Part shown: positions 17,931-27,250 of the stretch, piece after piece
How the letters are laid out: every line of letters begins with the position of its first letter
Numbering within the stretch: position 1 is the stretch's first letter
Assembly: GCA_947496695.1 (NCBI GenBank)
Contig: CANMEI010000005.1
Location: 62,001-126,000 of the forward strand
Reading direction: 5' to 3'
Source of the DNA: an uncultured Cellulophaga sp.
GTDB lineage: Bacteria > Bacteroidota > Bacteroidia > Flavobacteriales > Flavobacteriaceae
DNA: 64,000 bases
Notes under the pieces: model-generated
What the model saw: only the letters and a program-made list of their open reading frames with translations
The model's database searches: none
Told to the model about the DNA's origin: nothing
Translations under genes and position numbers: made by a program

Positions 17931-18130
17931 TTCAATGAAATTGTGAAAATATCTAATTAAATTTAAGTAATTTGATTGTAGCTTAAATATTATTTAAAGT
18001 TTTTTACTTTTCTTTGAATTGGTGTTTTTTGAAAGTAAATGCCTTTTTAGATAAGATGTTTTTGCTAAATTAGCTACAAGCCTTTGGTGAATAGACTAGA
18101 AAAAATAAGGATCTTTTATAGTAAATAAAT

Positions 18131-19174
18131 TTACTTTGTAACTTCTTGTAATCTATTTTTAACAGATTTTCTTTTAGTTAGATGTGTTGGAAGTAAAATA
18201 TTATCTTGTTCAATAGTTTTGTTGTTAATTTGGTTGAAAAGTAGTTCAATAGCTTTTTTACCTAAATTATCATCAAAGTGAGTTACTGTTGAGATTGGAA
18301 TATAAAGTAAATCAGAATAATTGTGCTCATCAAATGAAATTATAGAAATATCATCAGGGATATTTATATTTTCTTCTTTCATGGCTTTTAATGCACCTAA
18401 AGTAATTTGATTACTAGTAGAAAATATGGCGGTTATATTTGTTTTGTTTAAGTTTTTAATAATTTTTTTAGTTTGAAGATATCCGTTTTCAAAATTAAAA
18501 TTATCACCAAAAATATATTCTTTGTTTACGTTTATATGATGTTTTTTTAAGGCGTCTTCATAGCCTTCAACACGTTGTGTGTTTGATGAGGTACCAATTA
18601 CACCTTGAATGCAAGCAATGTTTTCATGTCCGTTTTCAATAAGATGCTCAATAGCATCAAAGGCACCAGAATAATCATTTGTTGAAACATAAGGTATTTC
18701 AACATTTTTAAAAAAACGATCAATTAAAACTAAAGGAATTTTACTGTTGTAAAAATTAAGTAAGTGATTGTACTCAAGACCAATAGGAACCATAATTACA
18801 CCATCTACTTTCCATTCTGAAAGTAAATTTATGGAGTCTATTTCAATAGCTAAATCATCACTACTATTGCATAAAAAAACATTATACCCTTTTTTTCTAG
18901 ATTCTTTTTCTATTCGTAAAGCTATTTCAGCAAACCATGGGTTTGAAATATCAGGAACAATTAAACCTATTGTAAACGTTTTTTTTAAACGTAAACTTTT
19001 AGCTATTTTATTGGGGGTGTAGTTTAGTTCTTTCGCTGTATTAGTTACTAATTCTACTGTTTTTTCGCTAATTCTATATTTCTTAGCTAATCCGTTTAAA
19101 ACTCTAGAAACCGTAGACACATCTAACTTTAGATGTTTAGCAATAGATGTTATAGTTGCTCGTTTATGTGTCAT
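18131..19174 (-). CDS. LacI-family transcriptional regulator
   Basis: The 347-residue product has an N-terminal LacI helix-turn-helix (ITSIAKHLKLDVSTVSRVLNG, about 8-28) and hinge helix (TPNKIAKSLRLKK). A periplasmic-binding-protein-like effector domain follows (FTIGLIVPDISNPWFAEIA to the C-terminus). It lies 143 bases downstream of uxaC on the same strand, with its own possible -7 element at 19211-19218. It may control the uronate genes or a distant target; the pyrimidine operon promoter downstream is another possibility. The effector is unknown. Confidence 0.88.
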   Translation of the reverse strand: MTHKRATITSIAKHLKLDVSTVSRVLNGLAKKYRISEKTVELVTNTAKELNYTPNKIAKSLRLKKTFTIGLIVPDISNPWFAEIALRIEKESRKKGYNVFLCNSSDDLAIEIDSINLLSEWKVDGVIMVPIGLEYNHLLNFYNSKIPLVLIDRFFKNVEIPYVSTNDYSGAFDAIEHLIENGHENIACIQGVIGTSSNTQRVEGYEDALKKHHINVNKEYIFGDNFNFENGYLQTKKIIKNLNKTNITAIFSTSNQITLGALKAMKEENINIPDDISIISFDEHNYSDLLYIPISTVTHFDDNLGKKAIELLFNQINNKTIEQDNILLPTHLTKRKSVKNRLQEVTK

Positions 19175-19210
19175 TTATAGTTTGTACTAGTTTTATAAGG
19201 TAGTTAAATG

Positions 19211-19218
19211 CAAAAGTA
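19211..19218 (-). promoter_or_regulatory. Possible -7 element for the LacI gene
   Basis: TACTTTTG on the minus strand matches TAnnTTTG exactly, 36 bases upstream of the regulator start. No exact TTTG was found at the right distance; TTCG lies 21 bases further upstream. Confidence 0.4.
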
Positions 19219-19317
19219 TACTTTTTTTAAATTATTAGGCGAAGTACATATATTAAGCGAAACTTAAAGTATTTTAATATGTTATTTCACAATAAATATT
19301 ATTATGAATCAAGATTT

Positions 19318-20727
19318 TTATTTAAACTGAAAATAATTTACAGCATTATTGTAACATATATCTTGAATCATTTTACCAAGAAATTCAAGGTCATTAGGTA
19401 CTAAACCTTTCTTAACATCTTCAGCAATTAAATCACATAAAATACGTCTGAAATATTCGTGCCTAGGAAAAGATAAAAAGCTTCTACTATCGGTAAGCAT
19501 ACCAACGAAACGACTTAATAATCCCATATTAGATAATGCATTTAATTGTTTTTCCATTCCGTCTTTCTGGTCTAAAAACCACCAACCTGAGCCCCATTGC
19601 ATTTTACCTGCACATTCACCAGTATTATAATTCCCCATCATAGTAGCAAAAACTTCATTTTGTGATGGATTTAAATTATAACTAATAGTTTTAGTAAGGA
19701 TACCTTCATGATCTAATCTTCCAAAAAATGCAGACATAGATTTTGCATGTGTATTATCACCCATAGAATCACAACCAGAATCAGCTCCTAATTGCTCTAA
19801 TAAACGAGTGTTGTTATCTCTAAGTGCACCTAAATGGAACTGTTGTACCCAGTTTTTGGCATGGTACATTTTACTTAAGTGGTACTGAATACAAGATTTG
19901 TATAGATTTGTTTCATTTTCAGAAAGCGTGGCACCAGATAAACGTTTTTTTAAAACAACATCAGCTTCACTATCGCTAAATTTGAAGGCATATATTTGTT
20001 CTAAACCAAAATCAGATAAACGGCAACCATTGTCATAAAAATAGTTAACTCTACTTTGTATAGCCTTTAATAAATCATCTAAGTTATTGATTTTTATAGA
20101 TGTAGCATTAGCTAGTTTGCCTAAATAACTTTGGAATGATTTTTTATTGATTAAGAAAAGTTGATCAGGTCTAAAAGTAGGATATACTTTAGTAAAAAAA
20201 TTTTGTTTTGCTATTTCTTGATGGTGTTTTAAATCATCAATAGGATCATCAGTAGTACAAATTACTTCAACATTCATTTGCTCAAGAAGCTGCGCAGGAG
20301 TTTTAGTAGCTAAAATATCATTAGCCTTTTTATAAATGTCTGACGCAGTACTTTCTTGCAAAATGGCATCAACTTTAAAATAGCGTTTTAACTCTAAATG
20401 AGTCCAATGAAATAAAGGGTTTCTTAAAGTATAAGGGACTGTTGAAGCCCAATTATTAAATTTTTCTTCTTGGGAAGCATTGCCGGTAATATACTTTTCA
20501 TTAATACCATTAGCTCTCATAGCTCGCCATTTGTAATGGTCACCATTTAGCCACGCATCTGAAAGGTTTGCCATAGGCTTATTCGTGGCAATTTGTTGTG
20601 GTGATAAATGATTATGATAATCAATAATAGGCATGTTTTTGGCATAATCATGATATAAGATTTGTGCCGTATCAGAATTCAATAAAAAATTGTCAGTAAT
20701 AAAATTGTCTGCATTTATTGTTGCCAT
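19318..20727 (-). CDS. uxaC: Uronate isomerase
   Basis: The 469-residue product matches glucuronate/galacturonate isomerase in length and motifs. It has the metal-binding DYHNHLSP (His38, His40), the NPLFHWTHLELKRYF segment and the C-terminal MLTDSRSFLSFPRHEYFRRILC. It converts D-glucuronate to D-fructuronate or D-galacturonate to D-tagaturonate. The mannonate branch encoded directly upstream (4 bases to uxuA) indicates the glucuronate direction. A cytosolic enzyme is expected. No altronate genes are present in the window. Confidence 0.95.
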   Translation of the reverse strand: MATINADNFITDNFLLNSDTAQILYHDYAKNMPIIDYHNHLSPQQIATNKPMANLSDAWLNGDHYKWRAMRANGINEKYITGNASQEEKFNNWASTVPYTLRNPLFHWTHLELKRYFKVDAILQESTASDIYKKANDILATKTPAQLLEQMNVEVICTTDDPIDDLKHHQEIAKQNFFTKVYPTFRPDQLFLINKKSFQSYLGKLANATSIKINNLDDLLKAIQSRVNYFYDNGCRLSDFGLEQIYAFKFSDSEADVVLKKRLSGATLSENETNLYKSCIQYHLSKMYHAKNWVQQFHLGALRDNNTRLLEQLGADSGCDSMGDNTHAKSMSAFFGRLDHEGILTKTISYNLNPSQNEVFATMMGNYNTGECAGKMQWGSGWWFLDQKDGMEKQLNALSNMGLLSRFVGMLTDSRSFLSFPRHEYFRRILCDLIAEDVKKGLVPNDLEFLGKMIQDICYNNAVNYFQFK

Positions 20728-20731
20728 ACGA

Positions 20732-21907
20732 TTATAAGCTTTTTTTAATCCCTAATTCTAAACCTCTAATTTCAGCTAAACCACGTAGCCTACCAATACC
20801 AGAATATCCAGGATTAGTTTTCTTTTTTAAATCATCTAACATTTGATGTCCATGATCAGGTCTCATTGGTATTTTAACATCTTTTCTACCTTCTTTAGTT
20901 CTACGTTTTTCTTCTAAAAGAACTTCTTTAACAACATTATACATATCTACATCACCATCTAAATGATTGGCTTCGTAAAAATTACCTTTTTCGTCTCTTT
21001 TTGTACTTCTAAGGTGAATAAAATGAACACGGTCGGCAAAACGTTTAAAAATTTGAACTAAATCATTATCTTCCCTAACTCCTAAAGAACCAGTACAGTA
21101 CGTAATTCCGTTTGCAATATGTGGTACTTTTTCAAATAGATATGCGTAATCTGCTTCAGTGCTCACCACTCTTGGCAAGCCTAAAATTGGAAAAGGAGGA
21201 TCATCAGGGTGAATACACATTACAACATTTTCTTGAGTTGCAACAGGAATAATTTCTTTTAAGAAAGCAACTAAATTCTCTCTTAATTTTTGAGCATTAA
21301 TACGATCATAAGTATTTAATACTTTTTGAAACTGCTCTAAAGAGTACCCTTCTTCAGCACCAGGTAAACCAGCAATAATATTATTGATGAGTTGTGTTTT
21401 TCCTTTTTCTGTAAGTTGGTCAAAATAATTTTTAGCTTCTGCTTTTTGGGCTTCAGAATATGTTTTTTCGGCTCCTGGTCGTTGTAATAAGAATAACTCA
21501 AACGCTGCAAAAGCAGTTACGTCGTAACGTAAAGCTTTTGATCCATCTTCAACTTCATAATCAAGAGAAGTTCTGGTCCAATCTAAAACAGGCATAAAGT
21601 TATAGCATACAATGTTTATACCACATGAAGCTAAATTTTGAATACTTTGTTTATAATTCTCAATGTATGTTTTAAAGTTATCTGAACGTGTTTTTATATT
21701 CTCGTGCACCGGAATACTTTCAACAACACTCCAAGTTAAGCCTGCATTTTCAATAATAGCTTTACGTTCTTTAATTGCATCAACACTCCAAACTTCTCCA
21801 TTTGGTATTTGGTGTAATGCAGACACAATACCGGTTGCTCCTGCTTGTTTTATATCTGATAATGATACCGGATCATTAGGACCGTACCAACGCCATGTTT
21901 GTTCCAT
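20732..21907 (-). CDS. uxuA: Mannonate dehydratase
   Basis: The 391-residue product has the UxuA N-terminus ([20 protein letters not shown]), the metal-site region [20 protein letters not shown] and the C-terminal [12 protein letters not shown]. It dehydrates D-mannonate to 2-keto-3-deoxygluconate. It lies between the SDR oxidoreductase gene (20 bases) and uxaC (4 bases), in the same order as the reaction series read backwards. Length is normal for the family. The enzymes using 2-keto-3-deoxygluconate (KdgK, KdgA) are not in this window. Confidence 0.95.
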   Translation of the reverse strand: MEQTWRWYGPNDPVSLSDIKQAGATGIVSALHQIPNGEVWSVDAIKERKAIIENAGLTWSVVESIPVHENIKTRSDNFKTYIENYKQSIQNLASCGINIVCYNFMPVLDWTRTSLDYEVEDGSKALRYDVTAFAAFELFLLQRPGAEKTYSEAQKAEAKNYFDQLTEKGKTQLINNIIAGLPGAEEGYSLEQFQKVLNTYDRINAQKLRENLVAFLKEIIPVATQENVVMCIHPDDPPFPILGLPRVVSTEADYAYLFEKVPHIANGITYCTGSLGVREDNDLVQIFKRFADRVHFIHLRSTKRDEKGNFYEANHLDGDVDMYNVVKEVLLEEKRRTKEGRKDVKIPMRPDHGHQMLDDLKKKTNPGYSGIGRLRGLAEIRGLELGIKKSL

Positions 21908-21927
21908 TTTAAATATTTTTCAGTTAA

Positions 21928-22743
21928 TTAAACTCCGCTAAAAGCGCTAAAACCACCATCAATAGGCATTACAACACCAGTAACAAATTTTGAAGCTTCA
22001 GAACATAAATAATGTATAGTACCATTAAGTTCGTTAGTTTCTCCAAAACGCTTCATAGGAGTTTTATTAATTATTGTTTCACCACGAGCAGTGTATTTTC
22101 CTGTTTCTTTATCAATTAATAAATCTCTGTTTTGATTGCCAATGAAGAAACCTGGTGCAATAGCATTTACACGTAAACCTTCACCATATTTTAAAGCAAG
22201 TTCAACAGAAAGCCATTTAGTAAAATTATCAATGGCAGCTTTTGATGCAGAGTAACCAACCACACGTGTAATTGCACTTTGTGCAGTCATTGATGATACA
22301 TTTATAATAACTCCTTTTTTGTTTTTAGCCATTTCTTTACCAAAAACTAAAGCAGGTAGTATGCTGCCAAATAAATTTAAATCAACTACTTTTTTAAAGT
22401 CGTTTATATTTACATCAAAAATAGTTTGATCAACACCAATTGTTGCTCCAGGCATATTACCACCAGCGGCATTAATTAAAACGTCAATTTTTCCATGTTT
22501 TGATATAATAGTATCAGACACCTCTTTTAAACTTGTTTCGTCAAGTGCGTTACATACGTAACCAGAAACTTTATTACTTATTTTTTTAAAGCTTTCTATA
22601 GCAGTATTTACAGTACTTTCTCTATGACCAAGAATAACAACAAATGCTTTATTTTTTAATAGGTATTGAGCTATTTCGCCACCTAAAACACCACCACCAC
22701 CAGTGATTAAGACTACTTTATCTTTAATGTCAAATAAATTCAT
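21928..22743 (-). CDS. SDR-family D-mannonate oxidoreductase (UxuB role)
   Basis: The 271-residue product is a classical short-chain dehydrogenase with the cofactor motif TGGGGVLGG, NAAGG, the catalytic serine region NVSSM and YSASK. In this gene order it most likely reduces D-fructuronate to D-mannonate, the step done by the unrelated UxuB in Escherichia coli. I place the start at 22743 (MNLFDIKDK) because the longer frame to 22818 runs through the operator and gives a non-homologous N-terminus. It is the first gene of the uronate operon. The substrate is inferred from context. Confidence 0.85.
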   Translation of the reverse strand: MNLFDIKDKVVLITGGGGVLGGEIAQYLLKNKAFVVILGHRESTVNTAIESFKKISNKVSGYVCNALDETSLKEVSDTIISKHGKIDVLINAAGGNMPGATIGVDQTIFDVNINDFKKVVDLNLFGSILPALVFGKEMAKNKKGVIINVSSMTAQSAITRVVGYSASKAAIDNFTKWLSVELALKYGEGLRVNAIAPGFFIGNQNRDLLIDKETGKYTARGETIINKTPMKRFGETNELNGTIHYLCSEASKFVTGVVMPIDGGFSAFSGV

Positions 22744-22805
22744 TTCTATATTTTTATAATTAGTTCTAAGAAAATAATTGTTACACATAACAAAATAGTT
22801 TATTT

Positions 22806-22819
22806 CGTGTGCGTACACG
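22806..22819. promoter_or_regulatory. Operator 1 of the uronate operon
   Basis: CGTGTGCGTACACG is a near-palindrome (arms CGTGT/ACACG) flanked by TTT and CAAA. It lies just downstream of the -7 element of the minus-strand promoter, where a bound LacI-type repressor would block initiation. It is nearly identical to operator 2 at 22868-22881. Confidence 0.75.
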
Positions 22820-22827
22820 CAAATATA
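22820..22827 (-). promoter_or_regulatory. -7 element of the uronate operon promoter
   Basis: TATATTTG on the minus strand matches TAnnTTTG exactly and touches operator 1. The -33 region is A+T-rich without an exact TTTG. The distance to the SDR start at 22743 is about 77 bases. Confidence 0.55.
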
Positions 22828-22867
22828 AAAAATAAAATATTCATTTTTGTTATATTTACATACTTTT

Positions 22868-22881
22868 TGTGTACGTACACG
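22868..22881. promoter_or_regulatory. Operator 2 of the uronate operon and regulator gene
   Basis: TGTGTACGTACACG contains a perfect 12-base palindrome (22869-22880) and is centred 62 bases (about six helical turns) from operator 1. It lies 31 bases before the ATG of the divergent LacI gene, consistent with autoregulation and looping between the two sites. Confidence 0.75.
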
Positions 22882-22911
22882 AAAACATTAATTTAAAATT
22901 TAATACTGTAA

Positions 22912-23970
22912 ATGGTAACCATTAATGATATAGCAAAAGAAGCGAAAGTTTCTGTAGGTACAGTAGATAGAGTTATACATAATAGAGGAGGGGTTTCAAA
23001 AAAAACGGAAGCTAAGGTTAAGAAAATTATTAAAAAGTATGATTTTAGAGTTAATGTAATGGCGAGTTCATTAGCATTAAATAAAAAGTTTAAAATTGCT
23101 ACTTTATTACCAGAATTTGATGAAGAGAATACCTTTTGGAAGTCACCTTTATTAGGTGTTAATAAAGCTACAGACGAGGTTTTAAGATTCGGTGCTATTG
23201 TTGAAAATTATTCATTTAATCAGTTTGATGTTGACGACTATAAACGGGAATTCAAAAAAATAATTTTATCAAAACCAGATGCAGTAATTTTTGTTCCCAT
23301 TTTTGGTAAAGTATCTAAAATACTTACTGATGAATTAGATGCAAATGATATACCGTATATTTTTTTAAATGTAAACTTACAGGGCTGTAATAATTTATCT
23401 TTCATTGGTCAAGATTCTTATATGAGCGGTGTATTAGCAGGTAAATTAATGCATTTGTCATTACAAGAAAACACAATTGCTATTATGCAAACAAGGTTAA
23501 ATTTAGATAATAACCACGCAATTACAAATAGGATTAAAGGATTTGAAACTTACTTTGAAGAAAGAAAGATAGATACGCTTACTAAGATAAATATTACTAA
23601 TTTAGACGATAAAATAGAATTAACAAATAAACTTCAAGATTTATTTATTAAACACCCTACTATAAAAGGTATTTATGTACCTAATAGTAGAGTGTTTAGT
23701 ATTGTAAATTGTATAGAAGAAACTATACTTAAAAATTTGACAATAATTGGTTTTGATGGAACTGACCAAAACGTAAAATGTTTACTTAATGATAAAGTAT
23801 TGTTTTTAATATCGCAACAACCCTTTAAAGAAGGTTATGAAGCTGTGAAATTAATTACAGATTATTTACTTGAGAAAAAGCAACCTTCTGAGCAAATTTA
23901 TTCTCCAATTGAAATACTGACTAAAGAAAATATACAATTTAGTATGGAAAAAAATAAGTCTAAAAATTAA
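22912..23970 (+). CDS. LacI-family regulator of the uronate genes
   Basis: The 352-residue product starts with a LacI helix-turn-helix (TINDIAKEAKVSVGTVDRVIHNRG, about 3-26). It continues with a sugar-binding domain of the Peripla_BP_4 type (FKIATLLPEFDEENTFWKSP onward). It is transcribed away from the SDR-uxuA-uxaC operon across an intergenic region holding two near-identical palindromes, so it is the likely repressor of that operon and of itself. Its 3' end overlaps the convergent GH78-like gene by 4 bases. The inducer is probably a uronate or a derivative, by inference only. Confidence 0.88.
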   Translation: MVTINDIAKEAKVSVGTVDRVIHNRGGVSKKTEAKVKKIIKKYDFRVNVMASSLALNKKFKIATLLPEFDEENTFWKSPLLGVNKATDEVLRFGAIVENYSFNQFDVDDYKREFKKIILSKPDAVIFVPIFGKVSKILTDELDANDIPYIFLNVNLQGCNNLSFIGQDSYMSGVLAGKLMHLSLQENTIAIMQTRLNLDNNHAITNRIKGFETYFEERKIDTLTKINITNLDDKIELTNKLQDLFIKHPTIKGIYVPNSRVFSIVNCIEETILKNLTIIGFDGTDQNVKCLLNDKVLFLISQQPFKEGYEAVKLITDYLLEKKQPSEQIYSPIEILTKENIQFSMEKNKSKN

Positions 23971-25808
23971 AACTTTATTTTTATTGTATTTTTTCCTTTT
24001 TGTAATGATGTTGTAGTTTTATTTTTATTTATTTTTTTATTATTTAAATAAGCTTTTTTCAATACGTTTGGCAATACAAAATCAGCATTCATAGTTTCAG
24101 GAATTTCAATTTCATAAATAGCTTCAGTATCATTAATTACGTTATAACTAGCATAGATAAAACCTAATTTAGTTGGAACTTTTATTTTTGTGTATAATAA
24201 ATCTCCTAATTGAGGTTTAATTTCAGCAGTTTCAAAGCCTGCTGTTTTTGGTTTAATTCCCCACATATAACGTGTGATAGTATTAAGTGGGGCAGTACCC
24301 CAAGCATGGTTCCAGTCTGAGTTAGGTTTATATTTAACATCCCAAGCCTCCATTGCCATAGTAGCACCAACTTGCATCATATTCCACCAACTTCTATCAC
24401 TTTCAGTTTCTGTAATTAAATCAGACGCATACTGAGCTTCACCATATTTATATAAACCTTCTAGTAAATATTGCGCACCATAAACACTGCAAGCCATACC
24501 TCTAGATTTTATAAACTCAGTAACTGTTTTTTCATATACTTTAGGTACTAAATCAAAAGCAAGAGGAAGCATATTTGCATGTAATGAAGCATGAGTAGAA
24601 CCTTCACCATCAATATAATACCCTTTTGAAGTATCTAAAAATTTAGTATTAATTACTTTTTTTACTTTCTCAGCTTTTTCTTTAAAAAAAGCAACATCAT
24701 CTTTTTTGTTAAGAAAACCAGCAATATCAGTCATTAATTTAAGGTTGTAATAGTAGAAAGCGTTTACTGCTGTATTTACAGGTACTATCTCATAACCATC
24801 TCTTTCTCCTTCAGCAGTAGCCAGTTTCCAACCAGTATCTTTTTGAGCAGGAGGCCAATCAATAATATCTTTTATTTTTGTATTTGCTTTTTTAAAACCT
24901 AATTTAGAGGTGAATTCTTTAGTTAATTTAGGAGAAGAAGAACTAATTAAACCGTCTTCACGCTCTAATTTCATCAAGGTTTTTAACTTAAGATTATCGT
25001 AGTGATTTTTTAGTGGTTCTAAATCGCCAGTATACATATAATCAGCATGGAACATTAGTACTGTGTGTAATATCCATTCTGTTGGCCATGTAGGATTTTT
25101 TAAGAAATATTCGTTTGTTCTACGTCCTATACTATAATCATTATCAACACTATAATGGCTTAATTGATTAATGTATGCATCAGCTTCATAGGGTATACGT
25201 TCACGATCACCATCAACATAATAACCAGTAAAACTAGTAGCTTTTATAGTATGCTTACATAAATCCCAAACAGCATTCATAACTTCATCAGAAGAAGAAA
25301 AAGAACTAGCATCATCATTAAAATTGTAATGGATAGCTTTTTGTTTAATATCTAAATCCTCAATAGGAATTTTTAGATTTTCAATTTCAAAATATCTAAA
25401 AGGAATAATAGTACCTATACTATCAGGTAACATAATAGCAGCGCCAGTAGTATTTCGTTTATAAGGATCCATAGCTACGGTGGTGTTTTTATTTGCTTTT
25501 AAAAATGGTAAAGTAGCTTTTCTATATCTAATTGTAGCTCCAGGATTTTGGTCTATTCTGTTAGAATTATCTTCTAGTTTTTCTCCTAAATGAACAAGTA
25601 AAGAATCATTTTGATCTTGTTTAGCCATTAATTCAACAGTTCCAAAAAATGCTTTTCCAAAATCTATTAGATAATGTCCGTCACTAATTTTTGTTATTTT
25701 TTCAGGTTTAAAATAAGAAACTTTAAGATCAATATGTTCAGTATAATTTTGAGCATTTGAAAAAGCTATGAATAATAATGTTATGGTTAAAATATATATG
25801 TTTTTCAT
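23967..25808 (-). CDS. GH78-like alpha-L-rhamnosidase family protein
   Basis: The 613-residue product has a signal peptide (cleavage near SNAQN, residue 20), an N-terminal beta-sandwich (about 25-170) and a six-hairpin catalytic region. The latter contains VDGDRERIPYEADAY near residue 200, which holds the acidic residues seen at this place in rhamnosidase-like enzymes. Other family stretches are DRSWWNMMQVGATMAMEAW and WNHAWGTAPLNTITRYMWG. It would release rhamnose from plant or algal polysaccharides in the periplasm. Together with uronate catabolism this points to rhamnose-uronate polymers such as ulvan or rhamnogalacturonan. Shorter than many GH78 enzymes because extra N-terminal domains are absent. 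Confidence 0.8.
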   Translation of the reverse strand: MKNIYILTITLLFIAFSNAQNYTEHIDLKVSYFKPEKITKISDGHYLIDFGKAFFGTVELMAKQDQNDSLLVHLGEKLEDNSNRIDQNPGATIRYRKATLPFLKANKNTTVAMDPYKRNTTGAAIMLPDSIGTIIPFRYFEIENLKIPIEDLDIKQKAIHYNFNDDASSFSSSDEVMNAVWDLCKHTIKATSFTGYYVDGDRERIPYEADAYINQLSHYSVDNDYSIGRRTNEYFLKNPTWPTEWILHTVLMFHADYMYTGDLEPLKNHYDNLKLKTLMKLEREDGLISSSSPKLTKEFTSKLGFKKANTKIKDIIDWPPAQKDTGWKLATAEGERDGYEIVPVNTAVNAFYYYNLKLMTDIAGFLNKKDDVAFFKEKAEKVKKVINTKFLDTSKGYYIDGEGSTHASLHANMLPLAFDLVPKVYEKTVTEFIKSRGMACSVYGAQYLLEGLYKYGEAQYASDLITETESDRSWWNMMQVGATMAMEAWDVKYKPNSDWNHAWGTAPLNTITRYMWGIKPKTAGFETAEIKPQLGDLLYTKIKVPTKLGFIYASYNVINDTEAIYEIEIPETMNADFVLPNVLKKAYLNNKKINKNKTTTSLQKGKNTIKIKF

Positions 25809-25828
25809 ACTAATTTAATTCTTAATAT

Positions 25829-26539
25829 TTAATAATTGTTGATGATTTGAATTGCCTTTTTAGCAAAACGACTACCTAATGTTTTGTAACCTTCTGCAGA
25901 CATGTGTAAATCATTATTAATATTCTCTCCATTTCGGTTCACTCCGTCATTTAAATCATCAGTATTTATCCAGCTAAAACGAGGATTTGAATTAGCTACT
26001 TTTAATTGCGCTTCTCTAACCATAGTCCAGTGTTCATATTTTTCATTATTCATGTCAAAATCACTAAGTCTACCAATAATAAAGTTCATATCGTTTCTGT
26101 TAATATCGGTACTTAGTTGGTTATATAAACCAAGTAAACTTTTTTCGTAAACGTCACCTTGTTTTTCTTTAGCATCACGTTCACCTTGCATCCAAATAAA
26201 CGTTACTGTTTTAATTTCTTCATCTTTAATAGCAACGTTTACTTTGTTTATTAATTTTTCATATAAATCAGGATTAGCTTTTGGAGAACTCCCTTCTTTA
26301 GGTTTCCAGTTTTTATACCAACGTCTTATCGGTTTTCCTCCTAAAGCATCTTTAAATATTATGATATTTTCTTTTCCGAATTCAGCCTCAATTTCAGGAG
26401 TGAAAGACTCTTCTGGTTCTAAAGCCTGCATATTTGATTGGCCGGAGAGTATAAATAAATGTTTACCTGTATTGTTTGAAATACATGAGGTTAATATTGT
26501 TACTAAAATAGTAGTTAAAAGAAAGTAGTAATTTTTCAT
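25829..26539 (-). CDS. Sialate O-acetylesterase-like (SGNH/CE6-type) lipoprotein
   Basis: The 236-residue product has a lipoprotein signal (lipobox LTSC near residue 19). An SGNH-type esterase fold follows: nucleophile block LSGQSNM (about 31-37), the WMQGERDA block and the C-terminal NDLHMSAEGY with the Asp-His pair. Enzymes with this set remove acetyl groups from plant or algal polysaccharides. It lies 20 bases upstream of the GH78-like gene in the same direction, so the two probably act together on an acetylated, rhamnose-containing glycan. Confidence 0.8.
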   Translation of the reverse strand: MKNYYFLLTTILVTILTSCISNNTGKHLFILSGQSNMQALEPEESFTPEIEAEFGKENIIIFKDALGGKPIRRWYKNWKPKEGSSPKANPDLYEKLINKVNVAIKDEEIKTVTFIWMQGERDAKEKQGDVYEKSLLGLYNQLSTDINRNDMNFIIGRLSDFDMNNEKYEHWTMVREAQLKVANSNPRFSWINTDDLNDGVNRNGENINNDLHMSAEGYKTLGSRFAKKAIQIINNY

Positions 26540-26589
26540 TTCTAGTTGTTAGTTTGGTTTACTTTGAAAAGAACTGGTAATATAATAAT

Positions 26590-26617
26590 AGAGCTCTAAG
26601 TTTTTTCTTAGAGCTCT
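26590..26617 (-). terminator. Strong hairpin after the Gfo/Idh remnant
   Basis: An 11-bp perfect stem (AGAGCTCTAAG at 26590-26600 and its reverse complement at 26607-26617) closes a 6-base loop. It lies 12 bases beyond the stop of the truncated oxidoreductase gene and before the esterase gene. The T-tract after it is poor, so termination may be partial. Confidence 0.6.
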
Positions 26618-26629
26618 GTTAAAATTTAT

Positions 26630-27250
26630 TTATACAGGTTTAATTTCCCAAACAGGCTCATAAGTTCTTGACCATAATTTCATGACTTCTCTATTAAATA
26701 TACGTCCTGTATCTTCATCTATTTCAAAAGAATTATCAATTCTTGACGCTATATTAGCATAATGGGTTAACATTTGACTAATAGCACCTTCATCAATAGG
26801 ATATGTTAAAGCTGCTTTGCCTCTAATAGCATCAAAGAAATTTTCAGTGTGTAGTGTTGACATATCTCCACCACCACCACCACCAAGTGCCGTGCCCGCT
26901 TCATTACCAGCTGAAAGATTTTCTTTTAATAGATTGCCTTTTTGGTCGTATAGTTTATAGCCTCCACGGTCAATATAAATGGTACCTTCAGAGCCTTGAA
27001 TGATAGTGCTTCTACCGTATTTATTACCAAATTTATGATAACCAGCTCTACTATTACTATCCCATTTAATAGTTTTATTACCAGCAAATTTAAAAGTAGC
27101 ATCCATGGTATCGTACATTTCCCATCCGTCATCTTTATAATGAAATTTTCCGGCATTTACATTTACATGTTCAGGGTATTTAACTCCTAAGGCCCAACGA
27201 GCAATATCAAGCTCATGAATAGCAGTAAAGTGTACAACCACAGCCCCGAA
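26630..27250 (-). pseudogene. Gfo/Idh/MocA-family oxidoreductase, 5'-truncated
   Basis: The remaining reading frame encodes about the last 206 residues of a Gfo/Idh/MocA dehydrogenase. It begins within the segment that reads TAIHELDIARWALGVKYP, which normally lies about halfway through such proteins (full length about 400-440). It continues with STIIQGSEGTIYIDRGGYKLYD and HTENFFDAIRGK to a normal C-terminus. The N-terminal NAD-binding Rossmann half is missing and the upstream frame hits a stop within six codons. A GTG at 27241 could start translation but would give a protein without cofactor domain. The break coincides with that of the symporter remnant on the other strand. Confidence 0.85.

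Larger units (their letters stand above)
17691..18130. other. Intergenic region between the LacI gene and the pyrimidine operon
   Basis: This 440-base region contains the pyrimidine operon promoter and two perfect inverted repeats (17879-17898 and 17908-17930), listed separately, and a leader of about 160 bases. The part nearest the LacI gene (17931-18130) is A+T-rich and shows no clear terminator or ORF. Confidence 0.6.

Noticed and set aside
22744..22818. Upstream extension of the SDR protein by 25 residues
   Set aside because: It would run through operator 1 and the likely start of transcription, and the added residues do not resemble an SDR N-terminus.
26630..27241. Complete small oxidoreductase starting at GTG 27241
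   Set aside because: The frame lacks the whole NAD-binding half of Gfo/Idh proteins and begins inside a conserved segment.
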